This document shows, in pieces, positions 20,668 through 34,788 of a stretch of 64,000 bases of DNA. The position numbers and the translations under genes are program-made. Positions within the stretch are counted from its first letter, which is position 1, and every line of letters begins with the position of its first letter. The notes under the pieces are model-generated. The model had not been told where the DNA came from and ran no database searches. It was given only the letters and a program-made list of their open reading frames with translations. This DNA comes from Phytophthora quininea (lineage: Eukaryota; Oomycota; Peronosporomycetes; Peronosporales; Peronosporaceae), in assembly GCA_011947345.1 (NCBI GenBank), contig JAAVTG010000337.1, positions 1-64,000 of the forward strand. Direction: 5' to 3'.

Positions 20668-23290
20668 ATGGAGCGGATCTTGCGCGGCTCCTCCGCCTCA
20701 CCGCGTAGCGACGAGCAGAACAGCTACGGCAGCGCACTCAAGCTACCACAGAGCGTGGAGAGCACGTTGGCAAAGGTTCGTCTGCACGTATATCGCGAGT
20801 TCTCGTCGTAGTTACTCTTGTGACGGTGCAGGTGCTGCCATCAGAGGACGTACTGGACCGACCTGAGTTCGACGCCCGTGAATTCATTAACAGGAACTTC
20901 CCAGATGAGCAAAGTATGGGGATATTGGAGACTTTGTGGGCCGGCTTCGTGTGCGTATGAAAGAGCTGGACGACTCGCTGTCGCAGGCTTCTCAAGAGCA
21001 GAGCCTGGCCGCCCACCAGGCACTCGTTGACCTTAAAGAAGCCAAGACGGCGACCCAGCAGCTCTTCCACAAGATCCACGATATTCGAGGCAAGGCCGAG
21101 CAGTCCGAGGTCATGGTACAGGAAATATGCCGAGATATCAAGCAGCTAGACTACGCCAAGCGACACCTACAAACCACCCTCACAGCATTGAAGAGGCTCC
21201 ACATGCTGGTAAACGCAGTAGACCAATTGGAGTACATGGCTTCCCAGCGCAACTACCGTGAGGCTGCCTCTCTTCTCGAAGCTGTAAATCAGCTGTTCAC
21301 TCACTTTGATGGTTTTACGAGCGTTGGCAAGATTGTGGAGTTACACAAGACGGTGCGTACACTGCAGGAAGAGCTCGGAGGACAGATTTTCGCTGATTTT
21401 CGGTCGATTGGGCCAATGGAATCACTGGAAGAGAATTTCCCGACAGAAGAAGAGCGAGAGGCTGTATTTGCCAATCTATCGGCTGCATGCGCCGTGGTGG
21501 ACGCGTTGGGCAACGCGACACGAGAGAAGCTCATTCATGTATTCTGTGACGAACAGCTAGTATCGTATGAACGGTTGTATGGAGAAGGTGGCGACTGTGC
21601 AGGGTTGCAACAGGCCGAAACGAGGTACACGTGGTTCTACAACCTCCTCGCTGGTATTGACGACCGTTTGAATGCGATATTCCCAAAGCATTGGCGGCTG
21701 GGCCGCCGCATATGCATTCAATTCTGTGAGTGCACGCGAGGTCATTTGCTTGCTCAGATTGGAGCCCATACCCCCGACGAAATGGACGTGACATTGCTGC
21801 TAAAATCTTTACAAAGAACACTTATGTTTGAACGTGACGCGGCGCAACGTTTCGAAGGTATGACGGAGGGTGAAGAGCAAGAATTGGAGCTAGATGAGAA
21901 TGGTGAGGTCATTGATCCCCAATCCGCTGAGGGTATTAAGCGGAAGCACCGCCGTAAAAAGCGTGAGGCCGAACGCAAAGCTCTGGAGGAAGAAATGACG
22001 AAAACTGGCGAGCTTATTGGCGACAAAAGCCAAACTTTGCCGACAATTCGAGGAATGATATCTCGTTCTTTTGACCCTTTCATGACGGCCTACGTAGCTT
22101 TGGAGCGCAAGAACATGGAGCAAATGATCAACGAAGTAATGAGCGCAGAACTTGTGGATCGCAACGGCCAGCTACCTGTTTTCTCGAGTTCGGTCAACAT
22201 GTTCGCCTACATCCGTAATTCCATAAAGCGGTGCACGGCGCTGACAAATGGTCAAACATTCTTTGACCTCCAAAGTGAGTTTAGACACTGCTTCCAACTC
22301 TACGCGCAACGTCTGCTGGAGAAGCTTCCTGTCGCCGCATCAGGGACAACCAGCGGTATTGATTCTTCAAGCGGTGGCGCTAGCAAAGTAAAACTTGGAG
22401 ATAAGCAAGAGGAGGAACTTTGCTTTGTGATCAATACGGCTGAGTACTGCGCAGAAACTCTGCCATCCCTCGAAGAAGTAATTCGCGCCAAGATCGACAA
22501 GGCTTTTAGCGAATCAATCGAGCTTTCTATGGAGATCGATACTTTTCATGACGTGGGCGCCACCGCTATGAAATGTATCGTCGCCGGACTAGAAACGTCG
22601 CTGGACGATGAGGTGACTGCGTTGCACAAGATGAACTGGCAAAACTGGGAGGCTGTGGGCGACGAGAGCTCGTACGTGACACAAATGGGAGAAAAACTGC
22701 GTGCATTCGTGCCCGTACTTCGTCAAATGTTGTCGGCTCTCTACTTCACCAATTTCTGCGATAAGTTTGCGGCATCTTTCGTTCCCAAGATCCTTCAGTC
22801 CGTGATGAAATGCCGCAAGGTGAACCAGGTGGCAACGCAGCAGTTGCTGCTGGATGTGTACGCGCTCAAGACGCTGTTCCTCCAGCTGCCTGCGCTGAGC
22901 AACGACGCCCTCGCGTCGTCTTCAGCGGGCGCCCCCGCGATCCCGTCTCGCTACACCAAGTTCGTCACGAACGAACTGGCCAAAGTGGAGAGCGTGCTGA
23001 AACTGATCGGCACGCCGAACGAGATGCTGGTCGAGAGCTTCAAGATCATGTGGCCCGACGGCACGGCCGACGACTTCCAGAGCATCATGAGCATGAAAGG
23101 GCTCAAGAAGAGCGAGCAGACCGGGTACCTGGAGACGCTGGGCATGCAGCGCAAGCCCGCGGGCAAGATCGCCGAAATGGAGGGCAAGATGAGCGATATG
23201 ACGGAAAACTGGCGGAAGAACATGCAGAGTCTCGCCAAGGTGCCGTTCACGTTCACGGGTGGCATGAACACCACGTCGCACCAGGGCTGA
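20668..23290 (+). CDS. VPS53: VPS53, subunit of the GARP/EARP tethering complexes
   Basis: Predicted as join(20668..20775, 20832..23290) with a 56-nt intron. Exon 2 begins VLPSEDVLDRPEFDAREFIN, the conserved VPS53 start. One base is missing in the G-run 20918-20921: with five G the frame reads GDIGDFVGRLRVRMKELDD and stays open to the end, giving about 855 aa. The N-terminal coiled coil (KIHDIRGKAEQSEVMVQEI, then DIKQLDYAKRHLQ) and HFDGFTSVGKIVEL are typical. A lysine/glutamate-rich insert (GIKRKHRRKKREAERKALEE) follows at mid-length. GARP tethers endosome-derived vesicles at the trans-Golgi, EARP acts on recycling endosomes. Its last 418 bp and downstream sequence are repeated at 29883-30298 and beyond. 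Confidence 0.9.
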
Positions 23291-23540
23291 AGGAGCGCAT
23301 CGGTCTGCTTCGTGGTGCTGGGCTCCACGGTAACCTGCGCGACTGCTGAGCGCGACATGAGCGCGGTGCAGCGCCGCTGCATGGATCGCCGCGGGAGCGT
23401 ATTAGTTGTCGGGTTTGTTTGCACGCATGAAGAAGTGCGAGCGGTGCCGCGGCAAAATTCCCGCAGCACAGGTGCGATAGACCACCCGCGACGTCAGCGT
23501 AGCGTGGTGTAGATGTGTCACATGATAACTGAAGGAGTGA

Positions 23541-24446
<906 letters not shown>

Positions 24447-24813
24447 ATTGATACGTTTGGAGGAAGACCTACAATAATAATGGAAACAGTCTGATGTCAT
24501 CATTTTGTCGGTGTTTTTTGAGATGATAGTGGCAGTTGACGAGGTATTCAACACCGACGGTCTCTGCAGCAGGTAAGGTCAGCCTACTTCGTCGTGTGCA
24601 ACTCGATGAACGCCAACTTGCCATCAGTGGAAGTTTGTTGAATCATCTACGGCGAGCGCTTCGTCATCGCCTACTCCGGCTGATGGGATAGGAAAATGGA
24701 CGCTGAAGCTAGGTGGGTTGTATGTACTTCTTCTCGTTAGACGCGGAAGATGCTAGTAGAACTTAACTCTCCTTCTTCTGTATGCTTCCCATGCTGAAAA
24801 GTGTGCTGTGGCT
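24447..24813. repeat. Right arm of the inverted repeat (3' flank of polyubiquitin B)
   Basis: Reverse complement of 18805-19171. It ends inside what corresponds to the expansin C-terminal codons (24748-24813, minus strand), so an orphan expansin tail lies here. The arms including ubiquitin units are more than 1 kb long with VPS53 in the spacer. Confidence 0.85.
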
Positions 24814-24908
24814 TCTGTTTATCGTGCTGGCAGTTGCTCTTCATCATGTAAAGTTATTTTTGTCGGCGGAAACTTTTTGCCCAAGGTCAGAACACTATTT
24901 GCTTCAAG

Positions 24909-26812
24909 ATGGAGTCCGAGCTAAGCGATAAAGAGTGGCGGCAGATGCGAAGGCAAATGTCGAAACTCAACTTTGAGCCCGTTCCAGAGACCCCTGCTTT
25001 AGTCCCGCGGTCGATGTACGGAGACAGCCCTGGTACCAACGGAGAGACGAGCAATAACGTCTCGAACGAGGCGCAGGATCACAACGATATAATCCCCATG
25101 GATAACCAGGCCTTACCGTGCCGTTGGTCTGCGAGACGATACTTCGTTCGGCTTGGTATATATGCAAGTGTTGCTAACGTGTTGTTGTTGCTCTTTTTCT
25201 CAGTGCTACCGGTATCAGCAGTCCGAAAGCTCACGAGAGAGTTGGGGTCGAGGTCATACAAGCTGGCGAATTACCTTCTACTTCCATGGCAGTCTCCCCT
25301 TTAATCACGAACCGCTATCGTCTTCGTGGCTATAAGCAACCAGTGGAAAATAAATATGCGGACACCGACATCGCGGCACTCGATGCTCAAATGGCTGCTG
25401 CCCAAGACGCTACGCGACGATCCATCATGGTCTGAGCGTGCATCCACAATGTAACCTCACTGGTGATACTGATGTCAAGTCGTTGGAACCATGTGCAACA
25501 GAGTGCCTTTGCGGACCTAAGCGTCAAGAAAGCAAAAGTGAAGATTCTGAGCGCATGAAACTCGTGGCAGCACATACGAATGACGTCGCGAGTCTTCAGG
25601 TAAGCAGCTCTGTATATTACGAACAGACCAGCTTTTGGAGTGACGTTATTTTGTTTTTATGCAGAACGAAGTGCAGGCCCTAAAAGAGCGGCTTACCCTC
25701 GCAGAAGCGAAAGAAGACCAGAGTGTTTTGATCTTGGATCGCTATTCTCACTTCGTTGCTAAGCAGATGGAACACAGGGTAAGATACGTCGCTAGCGATG
25801 AAAATGTTACTAAGTTGCTGACTTGGAACGTTTTCTAGCTAAAGCGATGGGAGGGCGAACACTCAGCAGCAGCTTGTTTTCGGGCATGGATTACAGTAAC
25901 CCAAGAGGCAGCAATCAGGCGCAGGGCTCTGCAGCGCATTTTAGGTCACTACTGCAAACGCCTGCAGCAAGAAAACTTTCAAAAGTGGAAAAGCATGCAC
26001 CAGGATGAATTGTATGGGCGTCTTCAAGACCAGCAAAATCGGCTCGACCACAAGATTGTCGAGATCACCGAGGACTACGAATTGAGAATTCAACAGGTAT
26101 GTATCGTTAGTGTTGCTTTTCCTTCTAGGTAGAAATTCTAACAGTGTCTCTGTAATAGTTGCAGCAAGTAGTTGAAGAAGCAAAGCGACAAGTTACTGAA
26201 GCACATAAATGCCGCCAGAAAGTGGAAGAAGATCTCCGCCTTGTTTTCCTGCGAGGAATATCTGCAATGAATATTGAGGCCTTAACCGTGTTTGGGTCAA
26301 ACCACAAGCAGTGCCCAAGCCTACACGACACCATGTACCAACGTGACCGTGCAAATACTACGGAGAGCGGTTGCATTATCATTCCTGGCGACAACGGCAC
26401 TAACCTGGAAGCTACGTCGCCAATTAAACTGTCAAACCCAGGAGTCCAAGTGATCGATGAATCACCCAACTCAAGTCCATCCAGCTCACGGCCGAATTGC
26501 TCCGTGGTAGGGCCATCGATTCCCAGTCGCATAATTGGTTTAGAGCGGTCATGTGGACTTCGTAGTGCTGACATGGTTCTCCTGCATGGGCTGCCTCAAG
26601 CGGCTGAGCGGCAGGCTGCAACAACTTACCGGCCATCGTCTGCCCCGTCGAAGGGAGCAAAGCCTCAATTGAGTGCCAAGCATCAAGTGGAAATGCAATA
26701 TATGCGCAGTACGGTCGCAGCTTCTACGAGCAGAGCAAGTGTGAGCAGCAGCACTCGAACGACGGCCAAAGTTCGTCCTTCGTCATCTTCAGGTAAATTC
26801 CGGAGGTCTTGA
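24909..26812 (+). CDS. POC5: POC5 centriolar protein homologue, six exons
   Basis: Secure exons: 25480-25599, 25665-25778, 25839-26096, 26159-26812 (introns 60-65 nt, all phase 0). Less certain: 24909-25117 (or -25126) and 25204-25429; the first intron has a clear CTAAC branch site and TTTTTCTCAG acceptor, and the second uses a weak GTCTGA donor. Total about 526 aa. Exon 5 has FRAWITVTQEAAIRRRALQR and LQQENFQKWKSMHQ, matching the WK-rich repeats of POC5. Exon 6 has VFLRGISAMNIEALTVF, the strongest POC5 signature, followed by a disordered Ser/Pro-rich tail. POC5 binds centrin inside the centriole lumen and is needed for centriole elongation. It fits a lineage with flagellate zoospores. Confidence 0.78.
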
Positions 26813-26888
26813 ATTCGTAGAAATCTAATCACGACAAAATTGGACGGCAGTTTCCATTCCCTCTTTCCACTGGACCCAGCATTGTGGT

Positions 26889-28878
26889 ATGAGCCGCCAA
26901 CATTTTCATGTCGAAGCCCAGCAACACTCGCCACTGTATGACATTAACGCAAGAGAATGTCAAAGAGGCCTTGACGATATAACTGCAGGGATCGTGGCTG
27001 ATGCCAGCGAAGAAGATGAGGTATTTAGCGCGATGTTTTATGCTTTGTGTTCCAATATCACTCGCGGCTGTTTGAACAGATCGATTTGGAGGGCTATGAA
27101 GAGTATCTCCAACAGTTAAAAGGGTAATGGACATCAATTACAATTAGTTCTGGGCACTCTCCTAATCAAATGTTTGCAGCAAAGCATCAATTCGGCCTTG
27201 TAGTGCGCGCGTCGAACGTCCCATGCCAACAGAATCACCGCAATTCTATATGGTTAACGCAGACAATCTGGCGCCCATTAGACCTGCTCGTCCGGCTAGT
27301 GCTCGACCGAGGATTAGTACCACCCCAAGAAGTCGCATGTCGGAGGAAAATGCGAGACAATGTCGCTCTGGTGGTAATGGACCAGGGCGGCGAAGGAGAC
27401 AAAGTGAAAAGCTAGTTCATGCTCGAATTCGAGCAGTGTACAATGATGTTGGGCGTTCTACCCCTGCCGTGAGGCAGATGCCGGTATCCTACAGTGCGAC
27501 ATCGGCGATTAGGAGCAAGTTGAAAGTGTTTCAGGATGCAGAGCTACACGACGAGTATTACAGACTTCAAGATGCAGAAACCGAATTGAAAGCCACTTGC
27601 CTCCAAGAGCAGCAGAAGCGCATAAAGGCCATCGCGCGTGTTCGCCGGCTTGAGGAAATCATTGCGATGAAAGACAAGAAGATTGAATCTTTGCTTCACG
27701 CCAGGGCTGTTGGTTCTGACAGAACCATTAGCACTAGTAGAAGTGCTGTGCCGCGTGAAATGGCAGAACGTGATCGCCAGTTCCACGGGTTGGCACAAAA
27801 ATTGCGGGAAAAAATTGCCCAGCAATTTCAGCTACTAAGTTCCTACGAAGAGGCGATGCAATCTCTGCGCAGTGGCATTAAGAGCACGAACTTGATGGAG
27901 CTAGAGGAAGAACGAAGCCAGTTGTATCAAGAGCTGCATCACCATCAAGAGCTTTTGGATCGACAACGTCTTGGTTGGGAGGCGCATGAGCATAAACTAA
28001 CCTCTTTTGCTGACATGGAGGCCAGCTATAAACTCCAGCTGTCCAAATTGCTGCAAGAAAACAAGGTTATCACACACGAAAAGCGAAAGTTGGAGCAGGA
28101 GGCTGACTATCTGAGGTCACAGGTGGAAGTTCTTCGGAACGAATTGGTTCTTGAGCAGCGGAAACGGACGTACGATCGAGAGTTCGGAGAGAGTGTCGGT
28201 AAATACAACTCCTCAGCTCCAGCTCGAAATGTCATGCTGGCACAAGCACTCGAGGAAATGAAAAACTTAATGCGACGGCAATCAGCGGCCTCGGGTTGCA
28301 AGCATGAAAACGTGAGATCGCCTAAAACTCTTACGGCAGCACCGCAGCCAGTAGTGTCTCATGCGCTCACATCTGCAGCTTCCCAAGATAAAACACGCCA
28401 AGAAAATCAAGAGATACAAGCACGTCCTATCAGTGAAGACGCGGACATATTACCTGAAGCGAACACTACAGTGATCGATTACAATCCGCACGATAATAAG
28501 TCTCCAGACAGCAGTCCCAAAACAATCCCAGATAGTAAGCAGTCTACAGCCGAAGAAGAACTGGAGAAGATTCAGCAACGAGCGATAGCGTCGGCCGCAA
28601 GCTTACTCCGGATAACTATTGACAACGATCTTGATAGTGAGTTATCAGCAGATATGCTTGACGATGCGCAGCATCCCATGTTGCAAAGCGATGTGGGGAT
28701 CGAAGACCTTCTCAACAGCGCAGATATCCCTGACCCACAGCGCGAACCATCTAGAGGGCTACAAGAAGAGACATCAAAGCGAGAATTCTTGGATGAACTC
28801 TATCCGTCTGATTTCCTTGATACTGATGGGGTTGGTGACGATTTCAGCGAACATGACGATACCGAACATTCACATTAA
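26889..28878 (+). CDS. Coiled-coil protein, putative basal-body or ciliary protein
   Basis: Predicted as join(26889..27020, 27080..27123, 27180..28878), 624 aa, introns 59 and 56 nt. Exon 3 starts with a PxxSARP-rich segment (PIRPARPASARPR), common in ciliary proteins. Two long coiled coils follow: DAETELKATCLQEQQKRIKA to about residue 200, and MELEEERSQLYQELHHHQEL onward to LRSQVEVLRNELVLEQRKRT. The C-terminus is acidic (DDFSEHDDTEHSH). No domain with a known name. Neighbouring POC5, same strand and only 76 nt away, suggests but does not prove a shared centriolar role. Confidence 0.7.
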
Positions 28879-28905
28879 CTCATCAATCTTAAAAGAATCG
28901 TTCAT

Positions 28906-29760
28906 TCATGCGGCAGTTCGATGGCCGCGCGACTTTCGTCTGGCTCGAACATATACCGGCTCGAAGAATTCAACGTTCTTGTGGCTTTTGGTGCTCTCCA
29001 CCTTCGGGTGATGGCCCAATCGCTTAAGTAGGCCATTCTTGATGCCGCTGTGTGAAGATGGCTCCTTCGGTTCATTCTCAGAGAGTTCGCTCCTGTTCTT
29101 GCCAGCTTTTTCCAATGCGCGCTGGGTCACCAGGTTGAGATACATTTCACCATCCTCAGAATTGAACAACCGTGAGTAGTATTCGAACAGTGCCGTGTTT
29201 CGGGAGTCGATCTTGGCATCATTCTTAGCCTCGCCGCTTTCCAGATGAACCAGCAGCTTGTTCTGCGTTGGAAAAGGTTCGATTCCAGGAAGCTGCATTG
29301 CAGCTACTGCGTTTCGCTGGTGGTGATGGCGGACGTGCTCCTCTTCTTGGTTGTTACTAGTTCCTTCGCCCTCTGTTCTCCCCTCACCGGCACTTTTCTT
29401 CTTCTTGATCCCGAATGTGTGCCGCACAAAGTTCGATAGCGAGGTGGGCGATCCCTTGGCCGAGGATACGGAGGAGCGCGATGTTGAGGACGAGTTCGAG
29501 AGGAAGCTTTCGCGCCCTGCTAGTAGACCTCCGTGAGGGTCCCCGTGTTTGTCCACGTAGAGCCCCATGAATTCGCGGTGAAGCCGCAGGAGCGCTTGGA
29601 AGGAGCCCGAGAAACCCAGCCGGGTGTGGTTCTCTCGCGGTGAGCCCACCACGATCTCCACGTAGTAGCACACGCGCAACTTGGTATTCTTCTTGGGGTC
29701 CGTCACATTGCGCTCCTCCTTGTGCGCTGTCACGTCCACGCCCACGGTCTGTCGCGCCAT
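28906..29760 (-). CDS. PX-domain-like protein with a long insert
   Basis: 284 aa from ATG 29760 to stop at 28906, one exon. The start region LRVCYYVEIVVGSPRENHTR and SGSFQALLRLHREF resemble the first strands and R-Y/F core of a PX domain. A Ser-rich, Lys-rich insert (KSAGEGRTEGEGTSNNQEEE) follows. Then PGIEPFPTQNKLLVHL and SRNTALFEYYSRLF match the PX proline loop and the helix after it. PX domains bind phosphoinositides, usually PI3P on endosomes. The C-terminal tail is basic. Its 3' end is only 27 nt from the convergent coiled-coil gene. Confidence 0.6.
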   Translation of the reverse strand: MARQTVGVDVTAHKEERNVTDPKKNTKLRVCYYVEIVVGSPRENHTRLGFSGSFQALLRLHREFMGLYVDKHGDPHGGLLAGRESFLSNSSSTSRSSVSSAKGSPTSLSNFVRHTFGIKKKKSAGEGRTEGEGTSNNQEEEHVRHHHQRNAVAAMQLPGIEPFPTQNKLLVHLESGEAKNDAKIDSRNTALFEYYSRLFNSEDGEMYLNLVTQRALEKAGKNRSELSENEPKEPSSHSGIKNGLLKRLGHHPKVESTKSHKNVEFFEPVYVRARRKSRGHRTAA

Positions 29761-29882
29761 GCTTGCTGGACGAATTCAATTTTGATGTGAAGAAGTTAGT
29801 CGAGCCAGTGACAATGTTTTTGGCCAATGAGATAATTAGTCGAAAATGCGACGTGTGCCGACGAAGATACTTTAAGAACGCC
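29761..29882 (+). other. Short unique segment with a possible truncated coding frame before the duplication breakpoint
   Basis: An open plus frame reads EFNFDVKKLVEPVTMFLAN and KCDVCRRRYFKN and is cut where the VPS53 copy begins. It could be the remnant of a gene truncated by the duplication, or simply the 5' leader of the PX-like gene on the other strand. Confidence 0.35.
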
Positions 29883-30298
29883 GCTGTTCCTCCAGCTGCC
29901 TGCGCTGAGCAACGACGCCCTCGCGTCGTCTTCAGCGGGCGCCCCGCGATCCCGTCTCGCTACACCAAGTTCGTCACGAACGAACTGGCCAAAGTGGAGA
30001 GCGTGCTGAAACTGATCGGCACGCCGAACGAGATGCTGGTCGAGAGCTTCAAGATCATGTGGCCCGACGGCACGGCCGACGACTTCAGAGCATCATGAGC
30101 ATGAAAGGGCTCAAGAAGAGCGAGCAGACCGGGTACCTGGAGACGCTGGGCATGCAGCGCAAGCCCGCGGGCAAGATCGCCGAAATGGAGGGCAAGATGA
30201 GCGATATGACGGAAAACTGGCGGAAGAACATGCAGAGTCTCGCCAAGGTGCCGTTCACGTTCACGGGTGGCATGAACACCACGTCGCACCAGGGCTGA
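29883..30298 (+). pseudogene. Duplicated 3' end of VPS53
   Basis: Starts abruptly at LFLQLPALSNDAL of VPS53 with no upstream exon. Two one-base deletions (at the C-run 29942-29945, and at 30086) shift the frame before the correct frame resumes to the same TGA. It cannot encode VPS53. The breakpoint at about 29882 has no obvious repeat around it. Confidence 0.85.
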
Positions 30299-30548
30299 AG
30301 GAGCGCATCGGTCTGCTTCGTGGTGCTGGGCTCCACGGTAACCTGCGCGACTGCTGAGCGCGACATGAGCGCGGTGCAGCGCCGCTGCATGGATCGCCGC
30401 GGGAGCGTATTAGTTGTCGGGTTTGTTTGCACGCATGAAGAAGTGCGAGCGGTGCCGCGGCAAAATTCCCGCAGCACAGGTGCGATAGACCACCCGCGAC
30501 GTCAGCGTAGCGTGGTGTAGATGTGTCACATGATAACTGAAGGAGTGA

Positions 30549-31682
<1,134 letters not shown>

Positions 31683-31839
31683 ATTGATACGTTTGGTGGA
31701 AGACTTATAATAAAGAGCAGTCCGATGTAACCGTTTTGTTATTGTTTTCCTTGACGATAGTCATGGCATGATAAGGTCAACTTACGGAATCTTTTCTTCA
31801 TCGTCCACAACTCGATGAACACCAACCTGCCATCAAAAA

Positions 31840-34751
31840 TTAGTTGTTTGTCCGGATGATAAATAGCAGCAATGCAGAATTTACCAGCCAGCGACCTAGT
31901 TCCTTGGCGCAGCGTGTCAAGACCTTGTCACCTTCAATGGCCGAATCATCTATGGCGAGCTCTTCGTCATAGTCTACTTCCGCCGGTGGCTGGAGAAAAC
32001 CACTAAAAGGGACCGGAGGTGCCGACGGCGATTCTGTGACTGTTGAGGCCGCTACATTTGGTTGGCGACTAAGTGAAGAAGTTACACGGCTGTCCATGAC
32101 CGACGTGGATAAATCAACCTTCTTCATCTGCTGCTCGTAAATCCTGCGCTCCATTGTGCCTGTGCTTACAAGTCGATACACATGCACAGTCTTAGCTTGG
32201 CCGATACGATGTGAACGGCACATTGACTGCTCGCAAATCACAACAACAGGTGTGAGATTTCAGCAACAAACATGAGTATATCATCGCGCGGTTACCTGAT
32301 GATCATTCGAAGGGTTCCAGCTGACATCAAATAGCACTAGGCGATTCGCCGCGTGCAAATTGATTCCCTCTGCACCGGCGCGTGTTGACACCAAAAGCAA
32401 TTTGACTGAAGAAGTAGCCGAGCTGAAGCGCTGATAGTACATAACAAATGCTATTAGCAAAACACTTTTTCGTCATTCTTATCGGGCCGTACCTGAATGT
32501 TCTCCATACGCTTCGCGCCATTGGTGCTTCCATCAATCTGCAAAAACCACTCATTCGTCCTGATGGCTGGTACTGTGCTTGAGCGGTTGTGCGCTTGCCT
32601 CCCTGTGCCTGGCTGACTATGGCGCCTGCGCAAAATACCAGCAGGGTCGCGGTTTGGGCGAGGAGCAATCCTGCGTCGCTTGGGCTTAACCACAGCACAC
32701 CCTCCGCCAAATCGCTTCCTTGTCTTGGCAGCATCGACATCATCGACATCTCGTGACGGGCTGAACGAGCTTGCGCGGAGAAAACCAGCAATTACTTTCA
32801 GAGTCGGTACGCTCTGTGAGAACACCACAACCTTGTCATCGCAAGCAAAGCTTTCCTCTACAATTCGCAACAAGACTGCCATCTTGCCACTATTTTCCAG
32901 CAGCTCGGTACAATAAGTTTTCAGCGAAGCTTGTGCGTCGTTATCGGCTGTGGGCATTACATTTTCTCCGGTTTCACCCAATAGTACGTGGCGTGCCCAT
33001 TCACAAGATTTCTGCGTGTCCTCAAGCTTTCGACGCTTCTTGCGTCGCAGCGCAGCGGCAATTTCTCTTTTCTCCTGCAAACGCTCATCACTCTCCCACG
33101 CCCAGCCACTGGACTCATCTAAAGCCGACATTGTGTCCTCTTCGTCTTCCAGTAGCAACGAACTGTCTTCTTGTGAAGGACAAAGTTTTGAATAAATAAT
33201 GTCGGGGTGGTTCATTACCTGTAACAACGCGGCGTATGCAGTCAGTAGGTCAGCTGTAGCACCTCCGGCGGACGCACTTTGGTCGTAATAGTCGAGGAAA
33301 GCGCAATACAAACGGTGCTGTACTGGTGAAAGCTTGCAATACAGGATCCACTCCATCTTAGGTGGTAGCTGTGAGCGCAACAGAGATTTACCCCGTCGCA
33401 GTACGACGCTTTGTAAATATTCGATCAGCTCGTGTGAACGCTGCGTATTGCCTTCAAGAATAGGGCGCTCATATTTCGCTCGGAACTCCTCGTAGGTGCC
33501 CAGAAAGCCATCGCGAGCAAAATTAACCATGCACCAGTACTCCGACAATGAGTTCTGCACAGGGTATCCAGTAAGCACAAGACGTCGCGAAGATTTAATT
33601 TGGCCCACACTCTGGCAAAGCAGCGAACTTGGGTCCTTCATTCGATGGCCTTCGTCCATGACGACGAGGTCAGCACCTGGAACGCACAGTAATTTCCTGA
33701 ACTCTTGCGCTGTGCGCTGCACTTGTGCAGCTTCCTGTGCCGACGCACTCACGATCTCCAATGTAGCCGAAGCCATCCGCGAACACATACGGACAGACGT
33801 ATCGTGGTCAGCCGATGAGCATGGGGTCGTTGTTGGGTTCAGCAGACCTCGAAACATTTCGTAGCCCATCAGAAGAACGCCACCTGAGCGCTTCCAGCGC
33901 TGGAGAAGACGTAGTCGTCCAGCAGTAGTGCCCTTAGTGGTCGATGAGTCTAACGTCAGCACAGGACAGCGCGCACGAGCCTCGGCACCCAGCCATTTCT
34001 CGAATTCAGAATGCCAGTTAGGCAAGCAAATTGCTGGACACAGCACCAAGACTCTTGCTGGTGGCTCTTCGTTCTGGGCGTGTTTTTCGTGTGCTTGCTG
34101 TTGGTGAGGCTTGGTTGTACTGGGCTTGGGTGTATTATCATGGTATGCTCGTGCGTTGCACCTTTTGCAAGCATCGAGTTCATCGACGAGGAAAGAGTAA
34201 ATAACAGTGATAACTTGCAGCGTTTTGCCGAGGCCCATGTAGTCTGCCAGGATGCAGCCGCGACTGGCAGCTACATGGTTGTACAAGAACTTGACACCCT
34301 CCACTTGATGTGGTTTCAGCAAAGGTTTTATCTCCCTCGCAACCCACACGTCGCCTTCATCGTTTACTCGATTGGGATTCGATACAGAATCCAGCCGCAC
34401 TCGCCCATACTCGTCTGTTTCTTCCTCGGTGCCTTGGTCTTGATCAGAAGCAAACGGACTCGTCGCCTCGACACTCGTAGTCTCATCGTTGCCTGCCATC
34501 GCGATGTCATCCTCTCCCGGACAAATGCACGGCAGCATCATGCAATTCTGGCACTGCGCGGTGGCATCAGCCGCGAAAAGCTGGCGCAGCTTGGCTTTCG
34601 TAGTCGATGCGTTATCGTGTTGTACGTTCTGAACGGCAGCCGAGAAGTCCACACCTTCATCAGCAACGCCCACACAAATGCAAGGAAGAAGTCCGCATGA
34701 GCACGTGTCCATCTCTTTATGCACAGGAGCACTAGTGGTTCGCTGCTGCAT
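31840..34751 (-). CDS. SNF2-family ATPase, ATRX/RAD54L2-like
   Basis: Exons on the minus strand: 34751-32493, 32430-32296, 32226-31840; introns 62 and 69 nt; 926 aa. The N-terminus has two similar cysteine motifs, CSCGLLPCIC and CQNCMMLPCIC. The helicase core shows LLKPHQVEGVKFL (Q-like motif), DYMGLGKTLQ (Walker A, about residue 175), VLVLCPAICLPNW, VVMDEGHRMKDP (DEGH box, as in ATRX and RAD54L2 rather than DEAH), and RLVLTGYPVQNSLSEYW. Lobe 2 follows with RAGAEGINLHAANRL and SHRIGQAKTVHVYRL (motif VI). Such ATPases slide or evict nucleosomes. The frame extends 16 codons above the first ATG, so an upstream exon is possible. Confidence 0.87.
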
Positions 34752-34788
34752 TTCCAGCGCCAGGATCTTTTGTGAATTACAAATTGTA

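Noticed and set aside
24909..25304. Separate single-TM protein (LGIYASVANVLLLLFFSVLP)
   Set aside because: The hydrophobic stretch is better read as an intron with a CTAAC branch site and TTTTTCTCAG acceptor, which joins the frame to POC5.
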